NCBI GenBank assembly: GCA_002344205.1
Contig: DDSZ01000032.1
Location: 94,732-158,731 of the forward strand
Origin: Opitutaceae bacterium UBA2377
GTDB taxonomy: Bacteria; Verrucomicrobiota; Verrucomicrobiia; Opitutales; Opitutaceae
DNA length: 64,000 nt
Reading direction: 5' to 3'
The notes under the pieces are model-generated. The model was not told the origin of the DNA. It did not search any database and worked only from the letters and a program-made list of their open reading frames with translations. Numbering within the stretch: the stretch's first letter is position 1; the number at the start of each line of letters is the position of its first letter. The translations under genes and the position numbers were made by a program. This document shows, in pieces, positions 17,130-26,007 of this stretch.

Positions 17130-18206
17130 ATGACCGCGACTCTTACGACCACTTCCCGGATGCAGCAGATGACCGCACTTGGTGCGGACTGGTGGAACGA
17201 CTCCGGCGTGCCGGCCGAGCTGGGCGAGGCTGTGACGCAGGGCGCCACCGGCGGCACTTCGAATCCGGTGATTGTTTATCAGACGGTGAAGGCCAATCCC
17301 GACCTCTGCCTGCCGCCGCTGGACCGGCTGATTGCCGAGCACCCGCACGCCACCGAGGACGAGCTGACCTGGAAGCTCATCGCCGTGCTGGGACGTGAGT
17401 CGGCGAAGCAGCTCCTGCCGGTCTTTGAGGCGACGAAAGGCGCCAAAGGTTACCTGTCCATGCAGGTGAACCCCCAATATTATCCCAGCAAAGACCGGAT
17501 GGTGGCCCACGCGACCGAGCTTGCGGCGCTGGCACCCAACATTGCGATCAAGGCGCCGGCGACCGAAACCGGCATTGCGGCGATGGAGGAGATGACCGCG
17601 CGTGGCGTGCGCGTGAACGCCACGGTCAGCTTCTCCGTCGCCCAGGCGCTGGCCGTCTCCGCCGCGTTCGAGCGCGGCCTGAAACGCGCCAGGTCCGCGG
17701 GGCTCAACGCCGACGCCATCCGCCCCTACATCACGATCATGATCGGTCGCGTGGACGACCACCTTAAACGCGTGGCAGAGCGGGAGAAGCTCACCGTCAC
17801 GCCTGGCACCCTCGATTGGGCCGGCATCGCTGTCTTCAAGCACGCCCACCGGCTTTTCCGTCAACGCGGCCTACCCGGCACGCTGCTGGCCGCTGCCTAC
17901 CGGCACGAAGGCCACTGGTCCCAGTTGATTGGTCCCGAGGTCCTGCAGACCATCCCTTACAATTGGTGGACGAAGTTCAACGTATCCCCCTCGACACCGG
18001 CTCCCACGCTGGAGACCCCGGTGGATGGCGCAGTGCTCGCGGAATTGCGGGCCAAGTTCCCGGATTTCCTCCGCGCTTATGACGAGAGCGGCATGGCGCC
18101 GGCCGATTTTGTCCGCTACGGCGCCACCGTGCATACGCTCAACCAATTCCTTGGCGGTTATGCCGATCTGCTGTCGCTCGTTCGCAGTCGGATGATCCCG
18201 ATGTAA
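17130..18206 (+). CDS. Transaldolase-family protein in the iol operon
   Basis: 358 residues from the ATG at 17130, which has GAGGAAA 8 bp upstream; the longer frame from 17091 overlaps iolE. N-terminal WWNDSG and GATGGTSNPVIV match the transaldolase/fructose-6-phosphate aldolase fold. NIAIKAPATETG places the Schiff-base lysine at about 141, and GVRVNATVSFSVAQAL follows as in transaldolases. It is longer than the Fsa group (about 220). Lying between iolE and iolA, where IolC kinase or IolJ aldolase would be expected, it may supply the aldol cleavage that yields malonic semialdehyde. That role is inference; an ordinary pentose-phosphate role is the alternative. Confidence 0.8.
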   Translation: MTATLTTTSRMQQMTALGADWWNDSGVPAELGEAVTQGATGGTSNPVIVYQTVKANPDLCLPPLDRLIAEHPHATEDELTWKLIAVLGRESAKQLLPVFEATKGAKGYLSMQVNPQYYPSKDRMVAHATELAALAPNIAIKAPATETGIAAMEEMTARGVRVNATVSFSVAQALAVSAAFERGLKRARSAGLNADAIRPYITIMIGRVDDHLKRVAEREKLTVTPGTLDWAGIAVFKHAHRLFRQRGLPGTLLAAAYRHEGHWSQLIGPEVLQTIPYNWWTKFNVSPSTPAPTLETPVDGAVLAELRAKFPDFLRAYDESGMAPADFVRYGATVHTLNQFLGGYADLLSLVRSRMIPM

Positions 18207-18217
18207 CCCAGCCTTTC

Positions 18218-19723
18218 ATGCCCACTGTCACCAGTCCTGCCCCCGCCCTTTGCCCGTTTTTGATCAGCGGTGAATGGCAGCACGTCACCTCGCTGGCGAC
18301 CTCCCCGGTCTTCAACCCATCGCTGGGCGAGGTCATTGCCGAACTGCCGCTGGGTGGTGCCGCCGAGATCGAGGCCGCTGTGCAGGCCGCGCATGCGGCT
18401 TTCCCTGCCTGGGCCGACACGCCGCCCAGCGAACGCGCCCGCGTGATGTTCAAATACCGCACGCTGCTCGAGCGCGACTTCGAGGCCATCGCCCGCCTCA
18501 TCGCCCGCGAGCACGGCAAGACGCTCGCGGAGGCCCGCGGCGACCTGTTCCGCGGCTTTGAGGTCGTGGAACTTGCCTGTGCCGCTCCCACGCTGCTCAC
18601 CGGCGAACTGCTGCCGAACATCGCCCGCGGCATCGACGGCGAACTCGCCCGTCACCCGCTCGGCGTGTGTGTCGGCATCACGCCCTTCAACTTTCCGGCG
18701 ATGATCCCGCTGTGGATGTTCCCGCTTGCCCTGGTTTGCGGCAACACCTTCGTGCTCAAGCCCAGTGAGCGCGTGCCGCTCACCGCCATCAAGCTCACCG
18801 AGCTGCTCATCGAGGCCGGCCTGCCCAAGGGCGTGTTCAACCTTGTGCATGGCGGCCGGGAGGCGGTCGACGCTCTGCTCACGCATCCCTTGGTCCGCGC
18901 CGTGTCCTTTGTCGGTTCAACCCCGGTGGCCCGCCATGTGCACCAGACCGCGTCAGCGCACGGCAAGCGGGTGCAGGCCAACGGCGGCGCGAAAAACTAC
19001 GTTGTCGTCATGCCCGACGCCGACGTCGGCAAGACGGTCGAGGCGGTCATGAACGCCGCCTTCGGCTGCGCCGGCGAGCGCTGCATGGCCGGCTCCAGCG
19101 TGCTCACCGTGGGCGACCGCGGCCGCGCGGTGCTGCCCGAACTGGTGAAGGCCGCGAAGTCCCTCACCGTCGGCCGCACCGACGTCGAGGCGCAGCCCGG
19201 CATGGGCGCAGTCATCACCGCGGCCCACCGCGACCGCGTGCGCGGGCTGGTGGACGCCGGTGAGCGCGAAGGCGCCAAGGTCATTGCCGACGGCCGCAGC
19301 GTAAAGGTCGCCGATGCGCCCAACGGTTTCTACCTCGGCGCCACCATCGTCGAAGACGTGCGCACAGACATGAAGCTCGCGCAGGAGGAGGTCTTCGGCC
19401 CCGTGCTCAACGTGCTGCACATGTCCGGACTCGACGAGGCCATCGCGCTGGCCAACGCCTCCAGCTACGGCAACGGCGCGGCGATCTTCAGCCGCAGCGG
19501 CGCCGCCGCGCGCGAGTTCAAGCAGCGCGTGCGGGCCGGCATGATCGGCATCAATGTCGGCGTGCCCGCCCCGATGGCGATGTTCCCCTTCAGCGGCTGG
19601 AACGAGTCCTTCTTCGGCGATCTGCACATGCAGGGCCGCAGCGGCGTCCTTTTTTACACCCAGCCCAAGGTCACCACCTCCCGCTGGTTCGCCGACGGCG
19701 AGGGCGACATTTGGAAAAAATGA
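18218..19723 (+). CDS. iolA: CoA-acylating (methyl)malonate-semialdehyde dehydrogenase
   Basis: 501 residues, aldehyde dehydrogenase superfamily. GITPFNFPAMIPLWMFPLA, ANGGAKN and the catalytic cysteine motif GCAGERCMAGS identify the MmsA/IolA group, where the usual general-base glutamate is replaced so that CoA instead of water accepts the acyl enzyme. It converts malonate semialdehyde to acetyl-CoA and CO2 with NAD+, the last step of inositol breakdown; it may also serve valine catabolism. Starts 11 bp after the transaldolase gene. Its stop codon overlaps operator C, which sits before the TonB receptor. Confidence 0.93.
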   Translation: MPTVTSPAPALCPFLISGEWQHVTSLATSPVFNPSLGEVIAELPLGGAAEIEAAVQAAHAAFPAWADTPPSERARVMFKYRTLLERDFEAIARLIAREHGKTLAEARGDLFRGFEVVELACAAPTLLTGELLPNIARGIDGELARHPLGVCVGITPFNFPAMIPLWMFPLALVCGNTFVLKPSERVPLTAIKLTELLIEAGLPKGVFNLVHGGREAVDALLTHPLVRAVSFVGSTPVARHVHQTASAHGKRVQANGGAKNYVVVMPDADVGKTVEAVMNAAFGCAGERCMAGSSVLTVGDRGRAVLPELVKAAKSLTVGRTDVEAQPGMGAVITAAHRDRVRGLVDAGEREGAKVIADGRSVKVADAPNGFYLGATIVEDVRTDMKLAQEEVFGPVLNVLHMSGLDEAIALANASSYGNGAAIFSRSGAAAREFKQRVRAGMIGINVGVPAPMAMFPFSGWNESFFGDLHMQGRSGVLFYTQPKVTTSRWFADGEGDIWKK

Positions 19724-19736
19724 AAACGTTCACACC
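19719..19736. promoter_or_regulatory. LacI-type operator C (weaker match)
   Basis: AATGAAAACGTTCACACC, centred on CG. The left half differs from the consensus half-site AATGTAAA at one position and the right half at three. It overlaps the stop codon of iolA and lies 62 bp upstream of the TonB-dependent receptor ATG. If real, it links the receptor/phytase genes to the same LacI protein as the importer and iol genes. This is the least certain of the three sites, since half of it is constrained by coding sequence. Confidence 0.5.
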
Positions 19737-19797
19737 ACCGTAACCCAAACGCCGCATTACAGCCTTCTTGTCACCCCATAACACCCCACCCACACCC

Positions 19798-22578
19798 ATG
19801 AACAACACGATTCATCCCCAACCCTCATCCGCCGCCCGTCTGACGTGGCTAGCGTTGCTCGTCGGATTCTTCTTCAGCGTCACCGCCATGCAGGCCCAGA
19901 CGGCCACCGGTATTCTTGCCGGCCGCGTGCGGGACGGCAGCGGCAACCCACTGGCCGGTGCCCGCGTCACCGTGGCCGACACCAACCTTTCGGCTGTCAC
20001 GGAGCGCGATGGTGAATACTACCTCGGGACCGTTCCGGCTGGAAGTTATACTGTTCGGGTTACCTACTTGGGTCTTCCTTCCCGGGATGAGCTGATTGTG
20101 GTTACGGCCGGGGAGCGCACCTCGCTTGATGTGCGGCTGGGGGCCACGGACTCCGATGAAGTGGTCCAACTGGAGGCGATGAGCATCGAGGGCCAGCGGG
20201 CCGGTCAGGCCCGGGCACTCAACCTGCAGCGTGCATCCGAGAACCTGAAGGAAATCGTTGCCGCCGATGCGATCGGCCGTTTCCCCGACCAAAACACCGC
20301 CGAGGCCATGCAGCGTTTGTCCGGTGTGGCCCTTGAGCGCGACCAGGGCGAAGGCCGTTTCATCTCCATCCGCGGCATGACCGCCTCGCTCAACAGCACC
20401 CAGATTGACGGCGTCAATGTGCCGTCCTCCGAGCGCAACACCCGCAAGGTCAACCTCGACACCATTCCTTCTGAACTGCTCGACAGCATCGAGCTCACCA
20501 AGGCGCTCACCCCGGACATGGACGGCGACGCCATCGGTGGCAGCGTGAACCTGAAGACCAAGACCGCCTTCAGCCAAGAGGGCCGTATTCTCAATGTCTC
20601 GGCCGAGGGCCAATACACCAAATATGCCGACCAGTGGGGCCACAAATACGCCGTCACCGCCGGCAGCAAGTTCGGCAACGATCGGTGGGGTATTTTGGTC
20701 ACCCTCAGCGACCAGCTCCGCTACATCACCTCCATGAGCAATGAGCAGGCCGGATGGGCGCAAAAAAATGGCTTTTGGGTGCCTGCGGACGACATTGATG
20801 TGCGTGAATATCAGATGAAGCGTATTCGCAAGGGCGCCAGCATGTCCCTGGATTTCCGCCCGACTGCAGATGATGAGATCTATTTCCGTGGCTCTCTCAG
20901 TCATTTTTCCAATCCGGAAACGCGCACCCGAAATCGCTTTCGCGCCACCACTGCCTCTGCCACGCCGACCAGCGACAATCTCGGTTCCGTTGCCGGCCGG
21001 GTCGCAACGGTGGAGGTCCGTGACCGCACGGAAGACACCAATATCAGGACGCTCGTTCTTGGTGGTGAACACCGGCGCGGCAGCATGACGATCGACTGGC
21101 TGGCGGCCCGGACTTATGCCGATTTGGACGACCCTTTCCGTTTTGAGACGGTGTTCCAGAGCGCCAACACCAGCTTTAACTACGACTTTACCGATCAAGG
21201 TAAGCCGGTGGTTACCGGAGCGGCTTTGGCCCTTCCTCCCAGTGCCTTCATTTTCAATTCGGCTCGCCACCGCACTTCCCTCCACACTGACGAAGAGACG
21301 ACCCTTGCCCTCAATCTCAAGCGAGAGGTCGGTTTCGGAGCGAATCCCGGCTATTGGAAGGCCGGTCTGAAATACCGGGCGCGGGAAAAGAATGCCGACA
21401 CGGACGACAATCGCTACACGCGGCATGCTTCCAGCACCTACACTTTGGCTGATGTGTATCGGCCCAGCACATTCAATCCGGGTTTCGTTCCGCACCACAC
21501 CACCAACGCGCAGGCTGCGATCGCCTTCCTCCGCAACAATCCGTCCTTCTTTGTGCGCAACGCCATCACCTCATCGATCGGCGACCGCGAGGAGGATTAC
21601 ACCACCAACGAGGATGTGTTTGCCGCTTACCTGATGGGTTCGGTCACACTGGGTGATTTCACGCTGCTGGGAGGGGCGCGCGTCGAACAAACCTCCTTCA
21701 ACACCAAAGGCTGGGAGATCCGCGGCACGGTCAATCCGGTCTTCACGCGGACCTCCGCGTCTAGGGATTACACGGATGTCCTGCCCAGCCTGCACGGCAT
21801 CTACCGGTTCAATCCCAAGTTGCAGGGTCGGGCTTCTGTCACCAAGAGCTTGGCGCGGCCTAACTTTCCCGATTCTGCCTTTCGCAGTGTGGTGAATGAG
21901 AGCGGTGATGTCTCCCAGGGCAACCCGAACATCAAGCCCTACAGTGCGGACAACTTCGATGTTTCGCTGGAGTATTATCCCGGCAAATCCATCGGTGTGC
22001 TGTCCGCCGGCTTCTTCGCGAAACGGATCGACGGATTCATCTTTCAGCAGACGCTCGCGGGTGCTGCGCCCGGTGGTCGCAATCTCACGATTCCGCTCAA
22101 CGGCAAGACCGCCACGGTCAGCGGTTTCGAATTTACCTACCAGCAGCAGTTCACGCAGCTACCTGCCCCTTTCGATGGCTTCGGCATTTTCCTGAACGGC
22201 ACGTTCATCGACAGCGAGATGGACTTGGGGGCCGCCCGTCCGGGTGAGCTTTTGCCGCTTATGGGTCAGTCGAAGCGGGTCTACAACGCGGCCCTGTCGT
22301 ATGAAAAACACGGTTTCATGCTACGGGTCGCCCTCAACCAACGCAGCGCTTACTTGGACAGCATTGCCGGCACTCGCAATATGGACGTCTACGTCGGCGA
22401 ACACGTCCAGATTGACATCACAACCAACTACAAGATCAACCGCCAGTGGACGGTTTTTGCAGAATTCCAGAATATCGACGGTCGTCCGCGCCACACTTAC
22501 TTCGACGTTTCATTCCGGAACGCCCAGACCGAGTTTTACAAGTGGGGTGCCAATGCCGGTGTGAAGTTCAACTTCTGA
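19798..22578 (+). CDS. TonB-dependent receptor with N-terminal carboxypeptidase-regulatory-like domain
   Basis: 926 residues from the ATG at 19798, which sets up a signal peptide (TWLALLVGFFFSVTAMQAQ). A transthyretin-like carboxypeptidase-regulatory domain follows (TGILAGRVRDGSGNPLAGARV...). The plug is marked by AIGRFPDQNTAEAMQRLSGVALERDQGEGRFISIRG cut into known segments, with DMDGDAIGGSVNLKT closing it. The C-terminal barrel ends in an aromatic residue (VKFNF), as outer-membrane proteins do. It takes a large or scarce ligand through the outer membrane using TonB energy. Standing between iolA and a phytase gene, it is a candidate phytate or inositol-phosphate receptor (inference). There is no STN domain. 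Confidence 0.88.
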   Translation: MNNTIHPQPSSAARLTWLALLVGFFFSVTAMQAQTATGILAGRVRDGSGNPLAGARVTVADTNLSAVTERDGEYYLGTVPAGSYTVRVTYLGLPSRDELIVVTAGERTSLDVRLGATDSDEVVQLEAMSIEGQRAGQARALNLQRASENLKEIVAADAIGRFPDQNTAEAMQRLSGVALERDQGEGRFISIRGMTASLNSTQIDGVNVPSSERNTRKVNLDTIPSELLDSIELTKALTPDMDGDAIGGSVNLKTKTAFSQEGRILNVSAEGQYTKYADQWGHKYAVTAGSKFGNDRWGILVTLSDQLRYITSMSNEQAGWAQKNGFWVPADDIDVREYQMKRIRKGASMSLDFRPTADDEIYFRGSLSHFSNPETRTRNRFRATTASATPTSDNLGSVAGRVATVEVRDRTEDTNIRTLVLGGEHRRGSMTIDWLAARTYADLDDPFRFETVFQSANTSFNYDFTDQGKPVVTGAALALPPSAFIFNSARHRTSLHTDEETTLALNLKREVGFGANPGYWKAGLKYRAREKNADTDDNRYTRHASSTYTLADVYRPSTFNPGFVPHHTTNAQAAIAFLRNNPSFFVRNAITSSIGDREEDYTTNEDVFAAYLMGSVTLGDFTLLGGARVEQTSFNTKGWEIRGTVNPVFTRTSASRDYTDVLPSLHGIYRFNPKLQGRASVTKSLARPNFPDSAFRSVVNESGDVSQGNPNIKPYSADNFDVSLEYYPGKSIGVLSAGFFAKRIDGFIFQQTLAGAAPGGRNLTIPLNGKTATVSGFEFTYQQQFTQLPAPFDGFGIFLNGTFIDSEMDLGAARPGELLPLMGQSKRVYNAALSYEKHGFMLRVALNQRSAYLDSIAGTRNMDVYVGEHVQIDITTNYKINRQWTVFAEFQNIDGRPRHTYFDVSFRNAQTEFYKWGANAGVKFNF

Positions 22579-22603
22579 CCTGGGAATCCAGCCAGCATTA
22601 CTC

Positions 22604-22640
22604 ACGTTGGCGGCAGAGTTAACTGCCGCCAACGTTTCTT
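22604..22640 (+). terminator. Rho-independent terminator after the TonB receptor
   Basis: A perfect 13-bp inverted repeat, ACGTTGGCGGCAG at 22604-22616 and CTGCCGCCAACGT at 22623-22635, with a six-base loop and a short T-rich tail (TTCTT). It lies 25 bp after the receptor stop and about 80 bp before the phytase start. It would separate, or attenuate between, the two genes, so phytase may need its own promoter. Confidence 0.85.
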
Positions 22641-22718
22641 TACCGGTAAAGATTGCAGAACTGTAATCCCACCGCAGCAACTGCGCAATCTCCGCCGTCC
22701 AGTATGGGCGGACAAACC

Positions 22719-23831
22719 ATGATAACCATGCCTTCTACCCCTCGATTCCTGCTCGGCCTCCTCCTCGTCTGCGCCCTCAGCGGCGCGGGCTTCGCCGCCC
22801 CTGGCAAGACCGAACCCGCTCCCGGCGCCATCAAGCCCCGCATCGTCACCGAGCCCGTCAAGCACGACACGGACGATCCCGCCATCTGGATCAATCGCGC
22901 CAACCCGGCCGAAAGCCTCGTTGTCGGCACCGACAAGCACGTGGACGGCGCCCTCTACGTCTGGGGCCTCGACGGCAAGATCCATCACGACAAGGTCGTC
23001 CGCGGCCTGGTCCGCCCCAACAACGTGGACATCGCCTACGGCGTGATGCTCGGCGGCCGGAAGATCGACATCGCCGTCGTTACCGAGCGCTACGCCCATC
23101 GTCTGCGCGTTTACCGGCTGCCCGACATGGCCCCGGTGGACAACGGTGGGATCCCGGTTTTCCAAGGCGAACGCGCCCGGGACTGCATGGGCATCGCACT
23201 CTACACCCGCGCCTCCGATGGCGCGGTCTTCGCGATCGTCTCCCGCTCCGACTATCTGGCGCCGAAGCAGGGTTACCTGCACCAATACCGTCTCGTGGAC
23301 GACGGCAACGGCGTGCTGCGCGGCGTGTTCGCCCGCTCCTTCGGCGATTGGAGCGGCACGAAGGAGATCGAGGCCATCGCCGTGGATAACGAGCTGGGCT
23401 ACGTCTATTATGCCGACGAAAACCACAGCATTCGCAAATACCGCGCCGATCCCGCGGCCAAGGACTCCGACGAGCAGGTTGCCGTCATCGGCCTCGACGG
23501 CTTCACCGAGGATCGCGAGGGCATCTCGATCTACAAGTCAGGCCCCGGCACCGGCTACATCTTGGTCTCAAACCAGCAGGACAACTCCTTCAACGTCTAT
23601 CCCCGCGAAGGCACCGCGGCCGATCCGCATTCGCACCCGCTGCTCCGGAAGATCGATGTCTCTACCATCGAGAGCGATGGCAGCGATGTCACGAACGTCG
23701 AGCTACCCGGCTTCCCCGGCGGCCTTTTTGTCGCGATGTCCAATGGCAAGGTCTTCCACTACTATGCTTGGGAGGATATAGCCGGAGACCGGCTCAGGAA
23801 AGTATCCAACGGTGCGCTGCCAAACCCCTGA
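22719..23831 (+). CDS. Beta-propeller phytase (3-phytase family), secreted
   Basis: 370 residues with a signal peptide (FLLGLLLVCALSGAGFA). ATGs at 22719 and 22728 are both plausible starts; an earlier in-frame ATG at 22653 lies too close to the terminator. Characteristic beta-propeller phytase blocks are KHDTDDPAIWIN, VVGTDKHVDGALYVWGLDGK, RPNNVDIAYG, EIEAIAVDNELGYVYYADE, DREGISIY and LVSNQQDNSFNVY, which carry the acidic calcium-binding residues. The family removes phosphates from myo-inositol hexakisphosphate in a calcium-dependent way. Directly downstream of the iol genes and a TonB receptor, it suggests periplasmic or surface phytate attack feeding inositol to the importer. Confidence 0.92.
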   Translation: MITMPSTPRFLLGLLLVCALSGAGFAAPGKTEPAPGAIKPRIVTEPVKHDTDDPAIWINRANPAESLVVGTDKHVDGALYVWGLDGKIHHDKVVRGLVRPNNVDIAYGVMLGGRKIDIAVVTERYAHRLRVYRLPDMAPVDNGGIPVFQGERARDCMGIALYTRASDGAVFAIVSRSDYLAPKQGYLHQYRLVDDGNGVLRGVFARSFGDWSGTKEIEAIAVDNELGYVYYADENHSIRKYRADPAAKDSDEQVAVIGLDGFTEDREGISIYKSGPGTGYILVSNQQDNSFNVYPREGTAADPHSHPLLRKIDVSTIESDGSDVTNVELPGFPGGLFVAMSNGKVFHYYAWEDIAGDRLRKVSNGALPNP

Positions 23832-23911
23832 GCATGCCGTTCAGCGACTTTATCCGCCCAAGCTGCCGTCGTTGCCCTTGAGCGGAAGTTCAACCCAGCA
23901 ACCCGCCAGAT

Positions 23912-25198
23912 ATGAACCGGTTTTTACCCTGCCTTGTCTCCGTTCTCCTGCTGGGCGCTTGCGCCCGGCAGGAAGCCAACGTGGCACCCTCGGCCACGGT
24001 CGATCCCTCGCCCCGCCATCTGCGAATCGTCTGGACGGAGCAGCCTGCCACCCACGCCATCGTGTCGTGGACGACGATGTCGCCCACCACGAAGAATGTG
24101 GTGCATTACGACACGGTCAGCCGGGGAGGGGATGCGGCGGCGTATCAGTTTCGAGTCGAGGCATCACGGAATGGCACGATCACCCTCCGGGCCGAGGATC
24201 GCAAGGAGGGCGTGCCCCCCGGTTGGTATCATCACGCCGAGCTCGAGGGTTTGTCCCCGTCCTCCCGGGTTTATCTCGCGGTGGAAAGCGACGGTGTGCT
24301 GACCGAGGAGCGCTACTTTATAACGGCACCTGCCGACGACCGACCCTTCAAGCTTCTCTCCGGTGGTGACTCGCGCATGGGGGGCGAGAAGCCCCGCTAC
24401 GCCGGCCGCACCCCGCACATTGACCGGCAGGCCATGAACCGGCGGATGGCCGAGCTGCTTGAGGAAAACCCCGACCTTCTCGCGATGGTGCACGGCGCCG
24501 ACTGGTGCACCACGGCCGACTGGCGCCACCTCTACTGGTGGTTCGAGGACAACGAAATCCTGCGGGCGGCCGACGGCCGCCTGTTGCCGTTCATTGTCTC
24601 CCGGGGCAACCACGATGAAGGCATCGGCTTTCAGGAGAACTTCTGGCTTGGCGACATCACCGATGCCAACAGCGCGGCCTACTATTTCACCACTTTGATC
24701 AGTCCGAAGACCGCCCTGATTACCCTGAACACGGAGATCAGTGTGGCGGGCGATCAGCTGGAATTTCTGGAGGAGCAGCTTGCCGAACTGCGCCCCGCCC
24801 AGCGCTGGCTCCTCGTGCAATACCACCGCCCGGCCTACCCGGTCGCCAAGGATTTCAACGAACACACTTTCGCCCGCGTGCGGCAGACCTGGTCGCCGCT
24901 CTTCGAGAAATTCAACGTGGACCTCGTGCTTGAGTCCGACGGCCATGTGCTCAAGCGCACCGTGCCGATCCGCAACAATGCGTTTGCCGCCGACGGCATC
25001 GTTTACATCGGCGAAGGCGGCTTGGGCGTCCCACAGCGCAAACCCCGGCCGAACCTATGGTTCGTGGAGCCGCCCGGGTTCGCCGCGAGTGCGCACCATG
25101 TGTGGCTGCTCAGCTTCACGGCGGAGATGCTGCGCATGGAGGCCATCGGGATCGACGGCAAAGTGCTGGATCAACACACACTGGCGCCGAGGCAATGA
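23912..25198 (+). CDS. Lipoprotein metallophosphoesterase with N-terminal Fn3-like (purple acid phosphatase-type) domain
   Basis: 428 residues. The N-terminus is a lipoprotein signal with lipobox LLLGAC (Cys about 18). Residues 35-140 form a fibronectin-like domain (RIVWTEQPATHAIVSWTT...) as in purple acid phosphatases. The catalytic domain shows GGDSRMGG, a MVHGADW block, SRGNHDEG (the GNH metal motif), VQYHRPAY and ESDGHVLKR (replacing the usual GHxH). It probably removes phosphate from esters in the periplasm. Placed after the phytase gene, it could finish the dephosphorylation of lower inositol phosphates; the DGHV ending departs from canonical GHxH. Confidence 0.82.
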   Translation: MNRFLPCLVSVLLLGACARQEANVAPSATVDPSPRHLRIVWTEQPATHAIVSWTTMSPTTKNVVHYDTVSRGGDAAAYQFRVEASRNGTITLRAEDRKEGVPPGWYHHAELEGLSPSSRVYLAVESDGVLTEERYFITAPADDRPFKLLSGGDSRMGGEKPRYAGRTPHIDRQAMNRRMAELLEENPDLLAMVHGADWCTTADWRHLYWWFEDNEILRAADGRLLPFIVSRGNHDEGIGFQENFWLGDITDANSAAYYFTTLISPKTALITLNTEISVAGDQLEFLEEQLAELRPAQRWLLVQYHRPAYPVAKDFNEHTFARVRQTWSPLFEKFNVDLVLESDGHVLKRTVPIRNNAFAADGIVYIGEGGLGVPQRKPRPNLWFVEPPGFAASAHHVWLLSFTAEMLRMEAIGIDGKVLDQHTLAPRQ

Positions 25199-26004
25199 GT
25201 GTCGGTGCAGTCATTCCCCCGGCCGTCCGCGCACTGCTGCTCGCCGGTGCCGCCACGCTGGGGCTCGGTATGACGCTGCTGGTCTGGAAAACCACTGCCA
25301 TCGGCTCGATGCTCTTCATGAACCACGGCATGTCCCACGAGCGCACGGTGCTCGTTGAGCTCGTGCTTGGCTGGGCCTTGATCGGTTTGGTGGTCACGCT
25401 CGCCTGGTCCCCGGCGCGCGGCTGGGCCGCTGCGGGCCTGCTCGCCGTCGCCGCGTTTCTCGCCTGGGCCAATGTAGATCAGGGCGGTTATCCGTTCAGT
25501 CGTTTCGCCTGGGGCGCCCACGCGCTCCGGCTAGCCGCGCCGCTGGCCTTGTTGCTCGCCGTGCTGCCTTGGTCGCCGCTTGCAGTCGTCCGGCGTCAGG
25601 TCGTGACAGCGCTGCTGCTGACGACCACCGCGCTCGTCTTCATCGTGCACGGGGTCGAGGCGCTGGCGGCGCATCCGTGGTTCACTGACATGACGATCGG
25701 GGCCTTCCGCATGATCGGCGGCTGGCGGATCTCACAAGCCACTGCCGAGTCCATCCTTAAGGTGGTCGGCTCGGTCGATCTGCTCGTGGCGGTTGGCGTG
25801 TTAGTCTTTCGCCGGCCTTGGATCGCCGGCTGGATGGCGGGCTGGGGACTGTTCACGGCTGCGCTCCGGCCCTTGAACTATGGCTGGGGTGCGATGGGAG
25901 AGCTCATCGTGCGCCTCCCGCATTTTCTGCTCCCGCTCGCGCTGCTCCTGCTGTTCCGCGTCCGCGCCTTTTCTCCGCCGAGTCCAACCCCTCAATCCCC
26001 CTGA
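25195..26004 (+). CDS. Polytopic membrane protein of unknown function in the phosphatase block
   Basis: 269 residues from the ATG at 25195, which overlaps the phosphoesterase stop by 4 bp; a longer frame from 25057 lies inside that gene. There are about seven or eight hydrophobic segments with small loops, basic residues on several loops and a Pro/Ser-rich C-terminal tail. No family was recognised. Translational coupling to a phosphatase upstream and a 3-bp gap to a PhoD-like phosphatase downstream imply a shared job, perhaps transport or sensing of products; this is inference only. Confidence 0.65.
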   Translation: MSVGAVIPPAVRALLLAGAATLGLGMTLLVWKTTAIGSMLFMNHGMSHERTVLVELVLGWALIGLVVTLAWSPARGWAAAGLLAVAAFLAWANVDQGGYPFSRFAWGAHALRLAAPLALLLAVLPWSPLAVVRRQVVTALLLTTTALVFIVHGVEALAAHPWFTDMTIGAFRMIGGWRISQATAESILKVVGSVDLLVAVGVLVFRRPWIAGWMAGWGLFTAALRPLNYGWGAMGELIVRLPHFLLPLALLLLFRVRAFSPPSPTPQSP

Positions 26005-26007
26005 TCC

